64,000 nucleotides of DNA from Streptomyces albidoflavus (lineage in GTDB: Bacteria > Actinomycetota > Actinomycetes > Streptomycetales > Streptomycetaceae), in contig NZ_JOII01000001.1 of assembly GCF_000719955.1 (NCBI RefSeq), forward strand, positions 248,001 through 312,000, given 5' to 3'. Shown here piece by piece: positions 55,118 through 64,000 of the stretch. The notes beneath the pieces are model-generated. The model had not been told where the DNA came from. It was given only the letters and a program-made list of their open reading frames with translations, and did not search any database. The translations under genes were made by a program, and so were the position numbers. Every line of letters begins with the position of its first letter. Positions within the stretch are counted from its first letter, which is position 1.

Positions 55118-55245
55118 GCCCCGCAGTGTGACCACCCGGCGCGCCCGCTTCCCGCAGCCACGCCACGACTCGGTGGCAGGGGCATCCAGTCGCGGCCACC
55201 GCCCGCCCACGCCCGCTCAGGCGGCGGCCGCCCCCGCTCCGTCCC

Positions 55246-57147
55246 TCACTCCACCGTCACCGACTTCGCCAGGTTCCTCGGCTGGTCCACGTCGTTCCCC
55301 CGGGCCGTCGCCAGCTCGCAGGCGAACACCTGCAACGGCACCGCCGCCACCAGGGGCTGGATCAGCGGCGGTACGGCCGGGAGCCGGATCAGGTGGTCGG
55401 CGTAGGGGGCCACGGCCTCGTCGCCCTCCTCGGCGAGCACGATGGTGCGGGCGCCCCGGGCGCGGATCTCCTGGATGTTGGAGACGATCTTGCCGTGCAG
55501 GAGGGCGGCGGTGACCGGGGACGGGACGACGACGATGACCGGGAGGTCGGGTTCGATGAGGGCGATCGGGCCGTGCTTCAGTTCCCCGGCGGCGAAGCCC
55601 TCGGCATGGAAGTAGGCCAGTTCCTTGAGCTTGAGCGCGCCTTCGAGGGCGACCGGGTGTCCGGAGTGGCGGCCGAGGAAGAGCACCGTCTCCTTGTGGG
55701 CGAGGCCGCGGGCCAGTTCGCGTACGGGCTCCATCGTGGCGAGGACGGCGGCGACGTCCTCGGGGGCGCGGCTCAGCGCCCGGGCGGCCTCGCGGAGTTC
55801 CTCGGAGGGGCCGCGCCGCACCTCGCCCAGGTGGAGGGCGAGGAGGAGGCAGGCGACGAGCTGGGTGAGGAACGCCTTGGTGGAGGCGACGGCGACCTCC
55901 GGCCCCGCGTGGGTGTAGAGGACGGCGTCGGACTCGCGCGGGATCGTCGAGCCGTTGGTGTTGCAGACGGCGAGGACGGTGGCGCCCTGTTCGCGGGCGT
56001 GGCGCAGGGCCATCAGGGTGTCGGCGGTCTCCCCGGACTGGGAGACGGCGACGACCAGGGTGCGCGGGCCGACGATCGGGTCCCGGTAGCGGAACTCGCT
56101 GGCCAGCTCGACCTCGCAGGGCAGCTGGGCCCAGCGTTCGACGGCGAGGCGGGCGACGAGGCCGGCGTGGTGGGCGGTGCCGCAGGCGATGACGACGACC
56201 TTCTCGGCCTCGCGCAGGACGGCCGGGTCCAGGCCCAGTTCCGCGCCGAGGGTGAGGGTGCCGAGGGCCGGGTCGAGGCGGCCGAGGAGGGTGTCGGCGA
56301 CGGCCTTGGGCTGCTCGGCGATCTCCTTGAGCATGAAGGAGTCGTAGCCGTCCTTCTCGGCGGCGGAGGCGTCCCAGTCGACGCGGTAGGTGCGGGCGTC
56401 GGCCGGTGACCCGTCGAAGCCGGTGACGACGGCCCGGTCCGGGTGGACCTCGACCACCTGGTCCTGGCCCAGTTCCATGGCGGTGCGGGTGTGGTCGATG
56501 AAGGCGGAGACGTCGGAGGCGAGGAACGCCTCGCCCTCGCCGCAGCCGACGACCAGCGGCGAGTTCCGGCGCGCCCCCACGATCACGTCCGGCACGTCCG
56601 CGTGCAGCGCGACCAGCGTGAACGCGCCCTCCAGCCGGCGGCAGACGGCGCGCAGCGCCCCCGCGAGGCGGGGCCCGCCCTCCTGGCCCGTGCCCTCCAG
56701 CGCCGCGTACTCCTCGGCGAGCAGGTGGGCGGCGACCTCGCTGTCGGTCTGCGAGCGGACGTCGGCGCCCCGGGCGGCCAGTTCCTCGCGGAGGGCGGCG
56801 AAGTTCTCGATGATGCCGTTGTGGACGACGGCGCAGCGGCCGCTCGCGTCGAGGTGCGGGTGGGCGTTGGTGTCGGTGGGCCCGCCGTGGGTGGCCCACC
56901 GGGTGTGGCCGATGCCGGTGGCGCCGCCGTGCCCGTCACCGGTGGCGTCGGAGCCGGGCAGCGGGTCGTCGACCAGCGCCTTCTCCAGCTGCGAGAGCTT
57001 GCCGGCCTTCTTGACGCAGGCGACCTGGTCCCCGGCGAGGACGGCGACGCCCGCCGAGTCGTACCCCCGGTACTCCAGCCGCCGCAGCCCGGCGAGTACG
57101 ACGTCGAGCGCCGACTGCGCCCCGACATAGCCCACGATCCCGCACAT
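55246..57147 (-). CDS. glmS: Glutamine-fructose-6-phosphate aminotransferase GlmS
   Basis: A 633-aa enzyme that makes glucosamine-6-phosphate, the first step to UDP-GlcNAc. The N-terminal glutaminase begins with catalytic Cys2 (MCGIVGYVG) and has HTRWATHG and HNGIIENF. Two SIS isomerase domains follow ([50 protein letters not shown]) and the C-terminus ends [15 protein letters not shown]. The ATG at 57147 has AAAGGG upstream. A Gly/Asp-rich insertion ([14 protein letters not shown]) lies before HTRWATHG. No glmS ribozyme was recognised upstream, as expected outside Firmicutes. It acts with the nearby glmM. Confidence 0.96.
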   Translation of the reverse strand: MCGIVGYVGAQSALDVVLAGLRRLEYRGYDSAGVAVLAGDQVACVKKAGKLSQLEKALVDDPLPGSDATGDGHGGATGIGHTRWATHGGPTDTNAHPHLDASGRCAVVHNGIIENFAALREELAARGADVRSQTDSEVAAHLLAEEYAALEGTGQEGGPRLAGALRAVCRRLEGAFTLVALHADVPDVIVGARRNSPLVVGCGEGEAFLASDVSAFIDHTRTAMELGQDQVVEVHPDRAVVTGFDGSPADARTYRVDWDASAAEKDGYDSFMLKEIAEQPKAVADTLLGRLDPALGTLTLGAELGLDPAVLREAEKVVVIACGTAHHAGLVARLAVERWAQLPCEVELASEFRYRDPIVGPRTLVVAVSQSGETADTLMALRHAREQGATVLAVCNTNGSTIPRESDAVLYTHAGPEVAVASTKAFLTQLVACLLLALHLGEVRRGPSEELREAARALSRAPEDVAAVLATMEPVRELARGLAHKETVLFLGRHSGHPVALEGALKLKELAYFHAEGFAAGELKHGPIALIEPDLPVIVVVPSPVTAALLHGKIVSNIQEIRARGARTIVLAEEGDEAVAPYADHLIRLPAVPPLIQPLVAAVPLQVFACELATARGNDVDQPRNLAKSVTVE

Positions 57148-57291
57148 TCGCGCACCCTTTCGCCCACGCCGCGGGCCGCCCGTACGGCGACCCGGTTCGC
57201 ATGTTCGCAGAGTGACCGCTCTTATACGATGAGCGACCGTTTGTGCGCGCGGCGCGCCCGCCACCCCGCATCGGGGCAACTTCCGTACTGG

Positions 57292-57852
57292 TCAGACCGG
57301 TTCGAGCGGGCGGTGCTCGCCGGCGGGCAGTTCCACGCCGACCGGATCGCCCGGACGGAGGGTGCCGCCGGTGCGGACGACGCCCATGATCCCGGCCCTG
57401 CGGACGACCGAGCCGTCCGGGGCGCGGCCGACGACACGCCGGAGCAGGCCCTCCTGGAAGGCGTCGATCTGGAGGCAGGGGTTGCGCAGCCCGGTGACCT
57501 CCACGACCGCCTCGGGACCGAGCCGCAGCAGGGCGCCGGTGGGCAGGGCGAGGAGGTCGACGCCGTACGTGGTGACGTTCTCGCCCAGCTCGCCGGGGGC
57601 GACCGGGTGGCCGGCGGCGGCCAGCTCGGCGAGGAGTTCGCCGGCGAGAAGGTGGACCTGCCGCAGGTTGGGCTGCGACGGGTCCCGGGCCACGCGGGAG
57701 CGGTGCTGGACGGTGACGCCCGCGTGCGCGTCCCCCGCCACGCCCAGCCCGGCCAGCAGGGTGATGCCCGCCCGGTTCGGCTTGCTGAAGCGGTGGGTGC
57801 CGTCGCTGCTCACCGCGGTGATCCGGCCCGTGGCCCCGTCGCGCACGCTCAT
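57292..57852 (-). CDS. MOSC-domain protein
   Basis: A 186-aa protein with the MOSC fold: [43 protein letters not shown], and the conserved Cys in [16 protein letters not shown] domains are related to the C-terminal domain of molybdenum cofactor sulfurase and carry out sulfur or molybdenum transfer, often in detoxification. The ATG at 57852 has AAGGGG upstream. It lies 25 nt after the DUF gene at 57878 on the same strand, so the two may be co-transcribed. Confidence 0.9.
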   Translation of the reverse strand: MSVRDGATGRITAVSSDGTHRFSKPNRAGITLLAGLGVAGDAHAGVTVQHRSRVARDPSQPNLRQVHLLAGELLAELAAAGHPVAPGELGENVTTYGVDLLALPTGALLRLGPEAVVEVTGLRNPCLQIDAFQEGLLRRVVGRAPDGSVVRRAGIMGVVRTGGTLRPGDPVGVELPAGEHRPLEPV

Positions 57853-57877
57853 GCCCCGTCCCCTTCCCGTCCCGCAC

Positions 57878-58213
57878 TCACCCGACCCGGTCGAGCGCGT
57901 CCGCCACCAGGTCGAGGTACTCGGCCTCCTCCGCGTACGGCTTGCTGCCGTCGCGGTAGAGCGCCACCGCGTCCTCCAGGTACTCCCCGAAGTCCTCGTC
58001 GGGCAGCTCCCGCGCCAGCTCCGCCACCACCGCCGAGCGGGCGAGGAGCGCCCGGTCCCGGCGCGCCTGCGCCCCGCCCCGCCACCGGCGCCAGGCCGCC
58101 AGCGGCCCCCGCCGCCCGGCGGGAGCAGCCTCGGCGCGCTCCACGGCGAACCAGAACACACCGCCCGCCCCGTACGCCCCGCCGACGGCTCCCGTGCTCA
58201 TCGCGTGCCCCAT
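57878..58213 (-). CDS. Small hypothetical protein upstream of the MOSC gene
   Basis: A 111-aa protein of unknown function. It has a Gly-rich N-terminus ([16 protein letters not shown]), a basic middle ([20 protein letters not shown]) and an acidic helical end ([41 protein letters not shown]). The ATG at 58213 follows AAGGGGGA; an in-frame ATG at 58201 is possible. It is divergent from coaA, with a 20-bp palindrome in between. Confidence 0.68.
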   Translation of the reverse strand: MGHAMSTGAVGGAYGAGGVFWFAVERAEAAPAGRRGPLAAWRRWRGGAQARRDRALLARSAVVAELARELPDEDFGEYLEDAVALYRDGSKPYAEEAEYLDLVADALDRVG

Positions 58214-58239
58214 TCCGTCCCCCTTCGGTCGTCCCGTCC

Positions 58240-58259
58240 GTTCGGCCACGTGACCGAAC
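58240..58259. promoter_or_regulatory. 20-bp palindrome between coaA and the 111-aa gene
   Basis: GTTCGGcCACGTGaCCGAAC is symmetric except for one pair. It lies 27 bp upstream of the minus-strand gene start and 41 bp upstream of coaA. It looks like an operator for a dimeric repressor or activator. Confidence 0.55.
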
Positions 58260-58299
58260 CCACCCCCCACGGCGTTCACACAGCCGCAACAATGAGGGG

Positions 58300-59277
58300 G
58301 TGATCACTCCCGAGTCCCGGAGCGCCCACCGCAAGCCGGAGGCGACTCCCTACGTGGACCTCACCCGCGAGCAGTGGAGCGCTCTTCGTGAGAAGACTCC
58401 GCTGCCTCTGACAGCCGACGAGGTCGAAAAGTTGCGCGGCCTCGGGGACGTGATCGACCTCGACGAGGTCCGGGACATCTACCTGCCGCTCTCACGCCTG
58501 CTCAACCTCTACGTGGGCGCCACCGACGGCCTGCGCTCGGCGCTCAACACCTTCCTCGGCGAGAAGGGCGAGCAGTCCGGCACCCCGTTCGTGATCGGCG
58601 TCGCGGGCAGCGTCGCCGTCGGCAAGTCCACGGTGGCCCGTCTGCTCCAGGCGCTCCTCGCCCGCTGGCCCGAGCACCCCCGGGTGGAGCTGGTCACCAC
58701 CGACGGCTTCCTGCTCCCCATGGCCGAGCTGCGCGCCCGCGGCCTCACCGCCCGCAAGGGCTTCCCGGAGTCGTACGACCGGCGCGCGCTGACCCGCTTC
58801 GTCGCCGACATCAAGGCCGGCAAGGACCAGGTGACCGCGCCGGTCTACTCGCACCTGGTCTACGACATCGTCCCGGACCGCCGCCTGACCGTGAACCGGC
58901 CCGACATCCTCATCGTCGAGGGGCTCAACGTCCTCCAGCCCGCCCTGCCCGGCAAGGACGGCCGCACCCGGGTCGGCCTCGCCGACCACTTCGACTTCAG
59001 CGTCTACGTCGACGCGCGCCCCGAGGACATCGAGCGCTGGTACCTCAACCGCTTCCGCAAGCTGCGCGCCACCGCCTTCCAGGACCCCTCCTCCTACTTC
59101 CGCCGCTACACCCAGGTCAGCGAGGAGGAGGCGCTCGACTACGCGCGCTCCACCTGGCGCACCATCAACCTGCCGAACCTGGTGGAGAACGTCGCCCCCA
59201 CCCGGGGCCGCGCCAACCTGGTCATAAGGAAGGGCCCGGACCACAAGGTCCGCAAGCTGAGCCTGCGGAAGCTGTAG
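58300..59277 (+). CDS. coaA: Type I pantothenate kinase CoaA
   Basis: A 325-aa ATP-dependent kinase that phosphorylates pantothenate, the first step of CoA synthesis. It has the P-loop [28 protein letters not shown], the GFPESYD motif, [24 protein letters not shown], and the ending [13 protein letters not shown]. The GTG at 58300 gives the normal family length. It is convergent with glmM. Confidence 0.96.
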   Translation: MITPESRSAHRKPEATPYVDLTREQWSALREKTPLPLTADEVEKLRGLGDVIDLDEVRDIYLPLSRLLNLYVGATDGLRSALNTFLGEKGEQSGTPFVIGVAGSVAVGKSTVARLLQALLARWPEHPRVELVTTDGFLLPMAELRARGLTARKGFPESYDRRALTRFVADIKAGKDQVTAPVYSHLVYDIVPDRRLTVNRPDILIVEGLNVLQPALPGKDGRTRVGLADHFDFSVYVDARPEDIERWYLNRFRKLRATAFQDPSSYFRRYTQVSEEEALDYARSTWRTINLPNLVENVAPTRGRANLVIRKGPDHKVRKLSLRKL

Positions 59278-59294
59278 GCCACCGGAGACACGGA

Positions 59295-59327
59295 ACGTCC
59301 CGTCGCCGGGACCCGGCGACGGGACGT
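59295..59327. terminator. Bidirectional terminator between coaA and glmM
   Basis: A perfect 15-bp stem, ACGTCCCGTCGCCGG / CCGGCGACGGGACGT, with a 3-nt loop between the convergent stops. Confidence 0.9.
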
Positions 59328-59356
59328 CCACGAGACGGGCGCGCGGCCCGACGGCC

Positions 59357-60718
59357 TTATCCGAGCGCCGACTTCACCACGTCCGCCAGCCGCCCCGCGA
59401 TGGCCCCGGCCTGCTCGATGTCGGCGGCCTCGACCATGACCCGCACCAGCGGCTCGGTCCCCGAGGGGCGCAGCAGCACCCGGCCGGTCGCGCCCAGCTC
59501 CTGCTCGGCCTGGGCCACCGCCGAGGCCAGCTCGGCCGAGGTGGTCACCCGGCTGCGGTCCACGTCGGGCACGTTGACCAGGACCTGCGGCAGCCGCTCC
59601 ATGACTGAGGCCAGCTCGGCCAGCGGGCGGCCGGTCTCGGCGACCCGGGCGGCCAGCATCAGGCCGGTCAGGGTGCCGTCGCCGGTGGTGGCGTGGTCGA
59701 GGATGATGACGTGGCCGGACTGCTCGCCGCCCAGCGCGTAGCCGTGCTCCTTCATCTCCTCCAGGACGTACCGGTCGCCGACCGCCGTCTGGACCAGGGA
59801 GATGCCCTCGCGCTCCAGGGCCAGCTTGAAGCCGAGGTTGGACATGACGGTGGCCACCACGGTCTGCGAGCGCAGTCCGCCGTGCTCGCGCATCGACAGG
59901 GCCAGCACCGCGAGGATCTGGTCGCCGTCGATCTCCCGGCCCTCGGCGTCGACCGCCAGGCACCGGTCGGCGTCGCCGTCGTGGGCGATGCCCAGGTGGG
60001 CGCCGTGCTCGACCACGGCGGCGCGCAGCAGTTCCATGTGGGTGGAGCCGCAGCCGTCGTTGATGTTGAGGCCGTCGGGGTCGGCGCCGATGGTGACGAC
60101 CTCGGCCCCGGCCCGGGCGAACGCCTCGGGCGAGACGCGAGCGGCGGCGCCGTGCGCCTCGTCCAGCACGATCTTCAGGCCGTCGAGGCGGTTGGGCAGC
60201 ACCCCAATGAGGTGCGCGACGTACTGGTCGAAGCCCTCGTCGTAGTCGCGGACCCGGCCGACGCCCGCGCCGGTGGGCCGCTCCCAGGCGGCGCCGGTGC
60301 GGTGCTCCTCGTAGAGCGCCTCGATCCGGTCCTCCAGCTCGTCGGCGAGCTTGTGCCCGCCGCGGGCGAAGAACTTGATGCCGTTGTCGGGCATCGCGTT
60401 GTGGCTGGCGGAGAGCATCACACCCAGGTCCGCGCCGAGCGCGCCCGTGAGGTACGCCACCGCGGGCGTCGGCAGCACGCCGACCCGCAGCACGTCCACC
60501 CCGGCGCTGGCCAGGCCCGCGACGACCGCGGCCTCCAGGAACTCACCGGACGCCCGGGGATCCCGCCCCACCACGGCCACCTGCCGGTGACCGGTGCTCG
60601 CCGTGCCCGCCTCGGCGAGCACGTGCGCCGCCGCGACCGACAGGCCGAGCGCCAGCTCCGCCGTCAGATCCGCGTTGGCGACGCCGCGTACCCCGTCCGT
60701 GCCGAAGAGTCGTCCCAC
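59357..60718 (-). CDS. glmM: Phosphoglucosamine mutase GlmM
   Basis: A 453-aa enzyme that converts glucosamine-6-phosphate to glucosamine-1-phosphate for UDP-GlcNAc. It has [11 protein letters not shown] at the N-terminus, the phosphoserine loop [18 protein letters not shown], the metal site [22 protein letters not shown], and the phosphate-binding [14 protein letters not shown]. The GTG at 60718 has CGGAGG eight bases upstream. It lies downstream of rplM-rpsI and behind the rpsI terminator. Confidence 0.96.
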   Translation of the reverse strand: MGRLFGTDGVRGVANADLTAELALGLSVAAAHVLAEAGTASTGHRQVAVVGRDPRASGEFLEAAVVAGLASAGVDVLRVGVLPTPAVAYLTGALGADLGVMLSASHNAMPDNGIKFFARGGHKLADELEDRIEALYEEHRTGAAWERPTGAGVGRVRDYDEGFDQYVAHLIGVLPNRLDGLKIVLDEAHGAAARVSPEAFARAGAEVVTIGADPDGLNINDGCGSTHMELLRAAVVEHGAHLGIAHDGDADRCLAVDAEGREIDGDQILAVLALSMREHGGLRSQTVVATVMSNLGFKLALEREGISLVQTAVGDRYVLEEMKEHGYALGGEQSGHVIILDHATTGDGTLTGLMLAARVAETGRPLAELASVMERLPQVLVNVPDVDRSRVTTSAELASAVAQAEQELGATGRVLLRPSGTEPLVRVMVEAADIEQAGAIAGRLADVVKSALG

Positions 60719-60944
60719 TGGTGTGTCCTCCGAACCTCAGGGCCCGCCGACCGCGCGCACGTACGACAAACGCGCGGATGCGCGAACGCGACGCGGGCAT
60801 GCCGGGGCCCGTGCTCATGCTTCATACCGTTGTACGGCATACGGCTGCACGACCGGTGATCGCACGGCGCGTACAGCCCCGTATGCCCGAGATTCCCGGT
60901 CCGCACCCTCGTGGGGCACACGCGACCGGGCGCAGATAGACGTA

Positions 60945-60977
60945 CGCCCCGGCGGCACAGCACGTGCCGCCGGGGCG
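60945..60977 (-). terminator. rpsI terminator
   Basis: A perfect 14-bp stem, CGCCCCGGCGGCAC / GTGCCGCCGGGGCG, with a 5-nt loop, 26 nt past the rpsI stop. Confidence 0.88.
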
Positions 60978-61002
60978 AAGCGTCGCGAGAGCAGCGAGCG
61001 AT

Positions 61003-61506
61003 TTAGCGCTTGCTGTACTGCGGGGCCTTGCGGGCCTTCTTGAGACCGGCCTTCTTGCGCTCGACCGCGCGGTCGTCACGCGTGAGGAAGCCGGCCTTCT
61101 TGAGGGCGCCGCGGTTGTTGTCCACGTCGGCCTCGTTCAGCGCGCGGGCCACGCCGAGGCGCAGGGCACCGGCCTGACCGGAGACGCCGCCACCCGAGAT
61201 GCGGGCGATGACGTCGTAACGGCCTTCGAGCTCGAGCACCTTGAAGGGCTCGTTGACTTCCTGCTGGTGCACCTTGTTGGGGAAGTAGTCCTCAAGGGTG
61301 CGGCCGTTGATCTTCCACTTGCCGGTGCCCGGAACGATCCGGACGCGGGCGATGGCGTTCTTGCGGCGGCCCAGGCCGGCGGCCGGCTGGGGCTCACCGA
61401 AGCCGGACGCGAGGGACTCCGAGGTGTAGTCGCCCTCGGGGGTCTCGGACTCGGTGGTGTACTGCTCGATGTCGTCGAGGGGGAGCTCGGCGGTGGTCTC
61501 GGCCAC
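61003..61506 (-). CDS. rpsI: Ribosomal protein S9
   Basis: A 167-aa small-subunit protein. The core ([40 protein letters not shown]) ends in the usual basic tail [12 protein letters not shown] that reaches the P-site tRNA. The N-terminal 45 residues are an acidic extension, common in actinobacteria. The GTG at 61506 has GAGGAG upstream. It is co-transcribed with rplM, 43 nt downstream of it. Confidence 0.97.
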   Translation of the reverse strand: MAETTAELPLDDIEQYTTESETPEGDYTSESLASGFGEPQPAAGLGRRKNAIARVRIVPGTGKWKINGRTLEDYFPNKVHQQEVNEPFKVLELEGRYDVIARISGGGVSGQAGALRLGVARALNEADVDNNRGALKKAGFLTRDDRAVERKKAGLKKARKAPQYSKR

Positions 61507-61549
61507 GATTCTCCTCAGATTCGTTTCAGTCTTAGGGGTGTGGCCGGAA

Positions 61550-61993
61550 CTACTGCGCGACCTGGGTGATCTCGAACGGCACCGGCTGCTGGGCAGCGTG
61601 CGGGTGCTGCTCGCCCGCGTAGACCTTCAGCTTCGAGAGCATCTGACGGCCCAGGGTGTTCTTCGGGAGCATGCCCTTGACGGCCTTCTCGACGGCCTTC
61701 TCGGGGTTCTTGTCCATCAGCTCGTCGTAGCGCACCGAGCGCAGACCGCCCGGGTAACCGGAGTGGCGGTACGCCATCTTCTGGGTGCGCTTGTTGCCCG
61801 AGAGGTGGATCTTGTCGGCGTTGATGATGACGACGAAGTCACCGGTGTCGACGTGGGGGGCGTAGATCGGCTTGTGCTTGCCCCGCAGGAGGGTGGCGGC
61901 AGTGGTCGCCAGACGGCCCAGGACAACGTCCCGGGCATCGATGACGTGCCACTGGCGGGTGACATCGCCGGGCTTGGGGCTGTACGTACGCAC
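61550..61993 (-). CDS. rplM: Ribosomal protein L13
   Basis: A 147-aa large-subunit protein with standard motifs: [45 protein letters not shown] and [13 protein letters not shown]. The GTG at 61993 gives the normal length and has GAAGG upstream. It is first in rplM-rpsI. Confidence 0.97.
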   Translation of the reverse strand: MRTYSPKPGDVTRQWHVIDARDVVLGRLATTAATLLRGKHKPIYAPHVDTGDFVVIINADKIHLSGNKRTQKMAYRHSGYPGGLRSVRYDELMDKNPEKAVEKAVKGMLPKNTLGRQMLSKLKVYAGEQHPHAAQQPVPFEITQVAQ

Positions 61994-62303
61994 GGTTCGT
62001 AGCCTTCGCTTCTTCAGTGAGTGGGTCCTGACATGGCCACCACGGACGATCACGACAGCCCTGGCCGCACATCGGTGACGCATCCGAGTGCTTGCCGCTG
62101 GTCATCGGCCCGGTGGGACCGGTGTAAGGGCCCCTCACGTGAGAATGAGCAAGCCAATACACATAACGAACACGCACGATACCCGCGTTTCCCCGAACGG
62201 GTCAAAACGCGAGTGCGCACGCGGCGGACCCGAAGATCCGGACCGCGAGCCGAGGCGTATCCGCCCCTCCACCATAACCAACCCCGGCCGTAGGATGCGG
62301 GCC
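61994..62303. other. Divergent region between rplM and a membrane-protein gene
   Basis: About 310 bp without a supported gene. It should hold the rplM-rpsI promoter; the AT-rich segment at 62140-62190 is the likeliest place, but no consensus pair was found. A -10-like TAGGAT (62291-62296) serves the plus-strand gene. No L13-type leader structure was recognised. Confidence 0.5.
62291..62296 (+). promoter_or_regulatory. Candidate leaderless -10 box
   Basis: TAGGAT lies 7 nt before the ATG at 62304. It also contains AGGA, so it could instead act as a ribosome site. Confidence 0.4.
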
Positions 62304-63182
62304 ATGAGCTATGGGCAGGGGGGCCCTCCGTGGGGCCAGGGGGACAGGGGCCCGCAGGGGCAGCAGCCGTACGGGCAGCAGCGGCCGGCCACGCCGGACT
62401 GGGAGGCGCTCGCCTCGGCCTCCGAGGCGCGGGGTCGTAAGCGCCGCTGGACGCTGATCGGGGGCGGCGCGGTCGCCACGGTCGCGGTGGCCGCGCTGGT
62501 CGCGACCCTGGTGGTGCGCGCCAACAGCGACGACCCGAAGGCGTCCGACCCGATCGGCGGGGTCTCCAGCTCCTCGGCGCTGCCCGAGGACACCACGGCC
62601 CCGGCCCCGTCCTTCTCCGAGGTGGCCCCGCCTCCGCCGCCGGACCCCAAGGACTTCGTCTCCAGCGCCGAGAAGGACAAGGCCCCGCTGACGGCCCTCT
62701 CGCTCTACCCGGGCAGGAAGCTCACCGTCGGCGATCGCGTGTACGCCAAGGGCGCGCTCCACCGCACCACCAAGTGCGCGAGCGGCACCCAGGGCGCGCT
62801 GGGCCAGGTCCTCACCAAGAACGGCTGCGAGCAGCTGATCCGCGCCACCTACCGGCGCGACGGGGTCGCGGTCACCGTGGGCGTCGCCACCTTCAAGACG
62901 GCCGACGTGGCCGCCCGGGTGAAGGAGGAGACCAGCGGCAACGTCGCCTCGCTGGCCGGCGAGGGCGTCCCCACCTTCTGCCGCACCACGGTCTGCCGCT
63001 CCACCGCCAACGCCTACGGCCGGTACGTCTACTTCACCGTCGGCGGCTTCACCAACGGCGACAACGTCACCAAGCAGGACCGGGCCGTCTTCACCACCGG
63101 CGACGACGTGGCGGAGTTCACCCTGCGCCAGATCCACCGCCGCGGCGTCGCCCAGGCCTCCCAGGCGGCCGCCGCGCAGTGA
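62304..63182 (+). CDS. Membrane-anchored protein with extracellular domain
   Basis: A 292-aa protein. A Gln/Gly/Pro-rich cytoplasmic N-terminus (GQGGPPWGQGDRGPQGQQPY) precedes one transmembrane helix (WTLIGGGAVATVAVAALVATLVV), a Ser/Pro linker and an extracellular domain of about 150 residues. The domain has four cysteines (TTKCASG, KNGCEQL, TFCRTTVCRS) that probably form two disulfides, and a beta-rich body (GVAVTVGVATFKTADVAARV, YGRYVYFTVGGFTNGD). Function is unknown. It is divergent from rplM. Confidence 0.78.
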   Translation: MSYGQGGPPWGQGDRGPQGQQPYGQQRPATPDWEALASASEARGRKRRWTLIGGGAVATVAVAALVATLVVRANSDDPKASDPIGGVSSSSALPEDTTAPAPSFSEVAPPPPPDPKDFVSSAEKDKAPLTALSLYPGRKLTVGDRVYAKGALHRTTKCASGTQGALGQVLTKNGCEQLIRATYRRDGVAVTVGVATFKTADVAARVKEETSGNVASLAGEGVPTFCRTTVCRSTANAYGRYVYFTVGGFTNGDNVTKQDRAVFTTGDDVAEFTLRQIHRRGVAQASQAAAAQ

Positions 63183-63192
63183 GCCCGGCCGC

Positions 63193-64000
63193 TCAGCCGC
63201 AGCAGGCGGTGTTGGGCAGGGTCCGCTTGTTGCGGGCCTCCCGGTTGCGGGCCGCCAGCAGCTCGTCGGCCGGGTAGCCGACCTCCTCCAGGGTCAGCCC
63301 GTGCGGCCGCACCACGTGCACCGCGGAGTCCCGCACCCCGGCCGCCAGCACCTTCCCGGGCCATTCCACGGGCCGGTGGCCGTCGCCCACGAAGAGCAGC
63401 GCGCCGACCAGCGAGCGCACCATGTTGTGGCAGAACGCGTCGGCCCGCACGGTCGCCGTGACGATCCCGTCCCGGTCCCGCTCCCAGCTCAGCTCCTGGA
63501 GGGTGCGGATAGTTGTCGCCCCCTCCCGCCGCTTGCAGTACGCGGCGAAGTCGTGCTCGCCGAGGAGCGCCACGGAGGCCGCGTTCATCGCCTCCACGTC
63601 GAGCGTCCAGTCGTGCCACAGCACGTGCCCGCGCAGCAGCGGGTCGACCCCGCCGGGGTGGTCGGTGACCCGGTACGCGTACCGCCGCCAGACCGCCGAG
63701 AACCGCGCGTCGAACCCGGCCGGGGCCTCGGCCACCCGCCAGATCCGCACATCGTGCGGCAGCCGCCCGGCGAGCCGCCGCAGCAGCTTCTCCCGGTGCT
63801 CCTCCCAGACCGCCGCCGGCAGGTCCACGTGGGCCACCTGCCCCCGCGCGTGCACTCCTGAGTCGGTCCGCCCGGCCACCGTCAGCTCGTACGTCCGCTC
63901 CCCCGACCGCGTCACGGTCCGCAGGGCGTCCTCGATCTCGCCCTGCACGGTCCGCCGGCCGGCGGCCTGCTTGGCCCAGCCGGAGAAGTCCCGCCCGTCG
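63193..64000 (-). CDS. truA: tRNA pseudouridine synthase A (start outside window)
   Basis: The last 269 codons are present; the 5' end lies beyond the right edge. The enzyme isomerises uridines 38-40 in tRNA anticodon stems. It has [19 protein letters not shown], the catalytic Asp in [29 protein letters not shown], and [13 protein letters not shown]. Its stop is 10 nt from that of the convergent membrane-protein gene. Confidence 0.95.
   Translation of the reverse strand, partial: DGRDFSGWAKQAAGRRTVQGEIEDALRTVTRSGERTYELTVAGRTDSGVHARGQVAHVDLPAAVWEEHREKLLRRLAGRLPHDVRIWRVAEAPAGFDARFSAVWRRYAYRVTDHPGGVDPLLRGHVLWHDWTLDVEAMNAASVALLGEHDFAAYCKRREGATTIRTLQELSWERDRDGIVTATVRADAFCHNMVRSLVGALLFVGDGHRPVEWPGKVLAAGVRDSAVHVVRPHGLTLEEVGYPADELLAARNREARNKRTLPNTACCG

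Noticed and set aside
57148..57290. glmS ribozyme or riboswitch upstream of glmS
   Set aside because: No ribozyme core was recognisable in the leader, and glmS ribozymes are a Firmicutes feature.

Overview
The window is high-GC chromosomal DNA from a Streptomyces species. The evidence is a bldM/whiD developmental pair, an ECF sigma gene of the ShbA/SigD type beside guaB, a groES-groEL1 operon with two CIRCE operators, a Scr1/DUF397 regulatory module and many GTG starts. The gene order (alr, tsaE, tsaB, rimI, tsaD, groES, groEL1, whiB-type gene, sigma gene, guaB, guaB3) matches the conserved actinobacterial core known from Mycobacterium, with Streptomyces-specific genes inserted.

Layout. 1-12 kb: a minus-strand, translationally coupled set encoding an FG-GAP beta-propeller protein, a LamG/DNRLRE protein and a giant RHS protein with a Hint autoprotease and a C-terminal tail cut by the left edge. 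This looks like a secreted polymorphic-toxin operon. 12-18 kb: a Stealth-type sugar-phosphate transferase, glpD, and a nucleotide-sugar dehydrogenase homologue that has lost its catalytic residues. 18-23 kb: guaB3, guaB, shbA, bldM (with a BldN-type promoter) and whiD. 23-28 kb: a LysR/SDR divergent pair, groEL1, groES, two CIRCE operators, then a repeat-rich intergenic region. 28-34 kb: a polysaccharide-deacetylase lipoprotein, a THUMP-like methyltransferase, an ArsR-MFS operon with a candidate operator, a DUF5709 protein and a CBS protein. 33-40 kb: tsaD-rimI-tsaB, a degenerate YkuD-like protein, a 69-aa peptide gene behind a candidate iron box, tsaE, an alpha/beta hydrolase and alr. 40-47 kb: accessory genes (an M23 peptidase, an SRPBCC protein, a DUF6000-like protein, a Scr1 regulator with an intact and a frameshifted DUF397 partner, small unknowns, a DUF4097 lipoprotein). 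47-54 kb: nnrD-acpS, gap, a hydrolase, a GlxA-type regulator, a protein joining an eCIS-associated DUF4157 domain to a PARP-type ADP-ribosyltransferase, and a SpoIIE phosphatase. 55-64 kb: glmS, a MOSC protein, coaA, glmM, rpsI, rplM, a membrane-anchored protein and truA (cut by the right edge).

How the genes work together. glmS and glmM supply amino-sugar precursors and alr supplies D-alanine, all for the cell wall. tsaB, tsaD and tsaE make the tRNA t6A modification. guaB serves guanine nucleotide synthesis, while shbA, bldM and whiD control principal sigma supply and sporulation. The most notable accessory candidates are the DUF4157-PARP protein, which resembles a contractile-injection-system cargo toxin, and the RHS-Hint operon. 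Smaller puzzles are the catalytically degenerate enzymes (nucleotide-sugar dehydrogenase, GuaB3, YkuD-like), the iron-box peptide gene, and a dispersed intergenic repeat found as doublets with the same 62-bp period at two sites. All functional calls come from reading the sequence; no database search was run.
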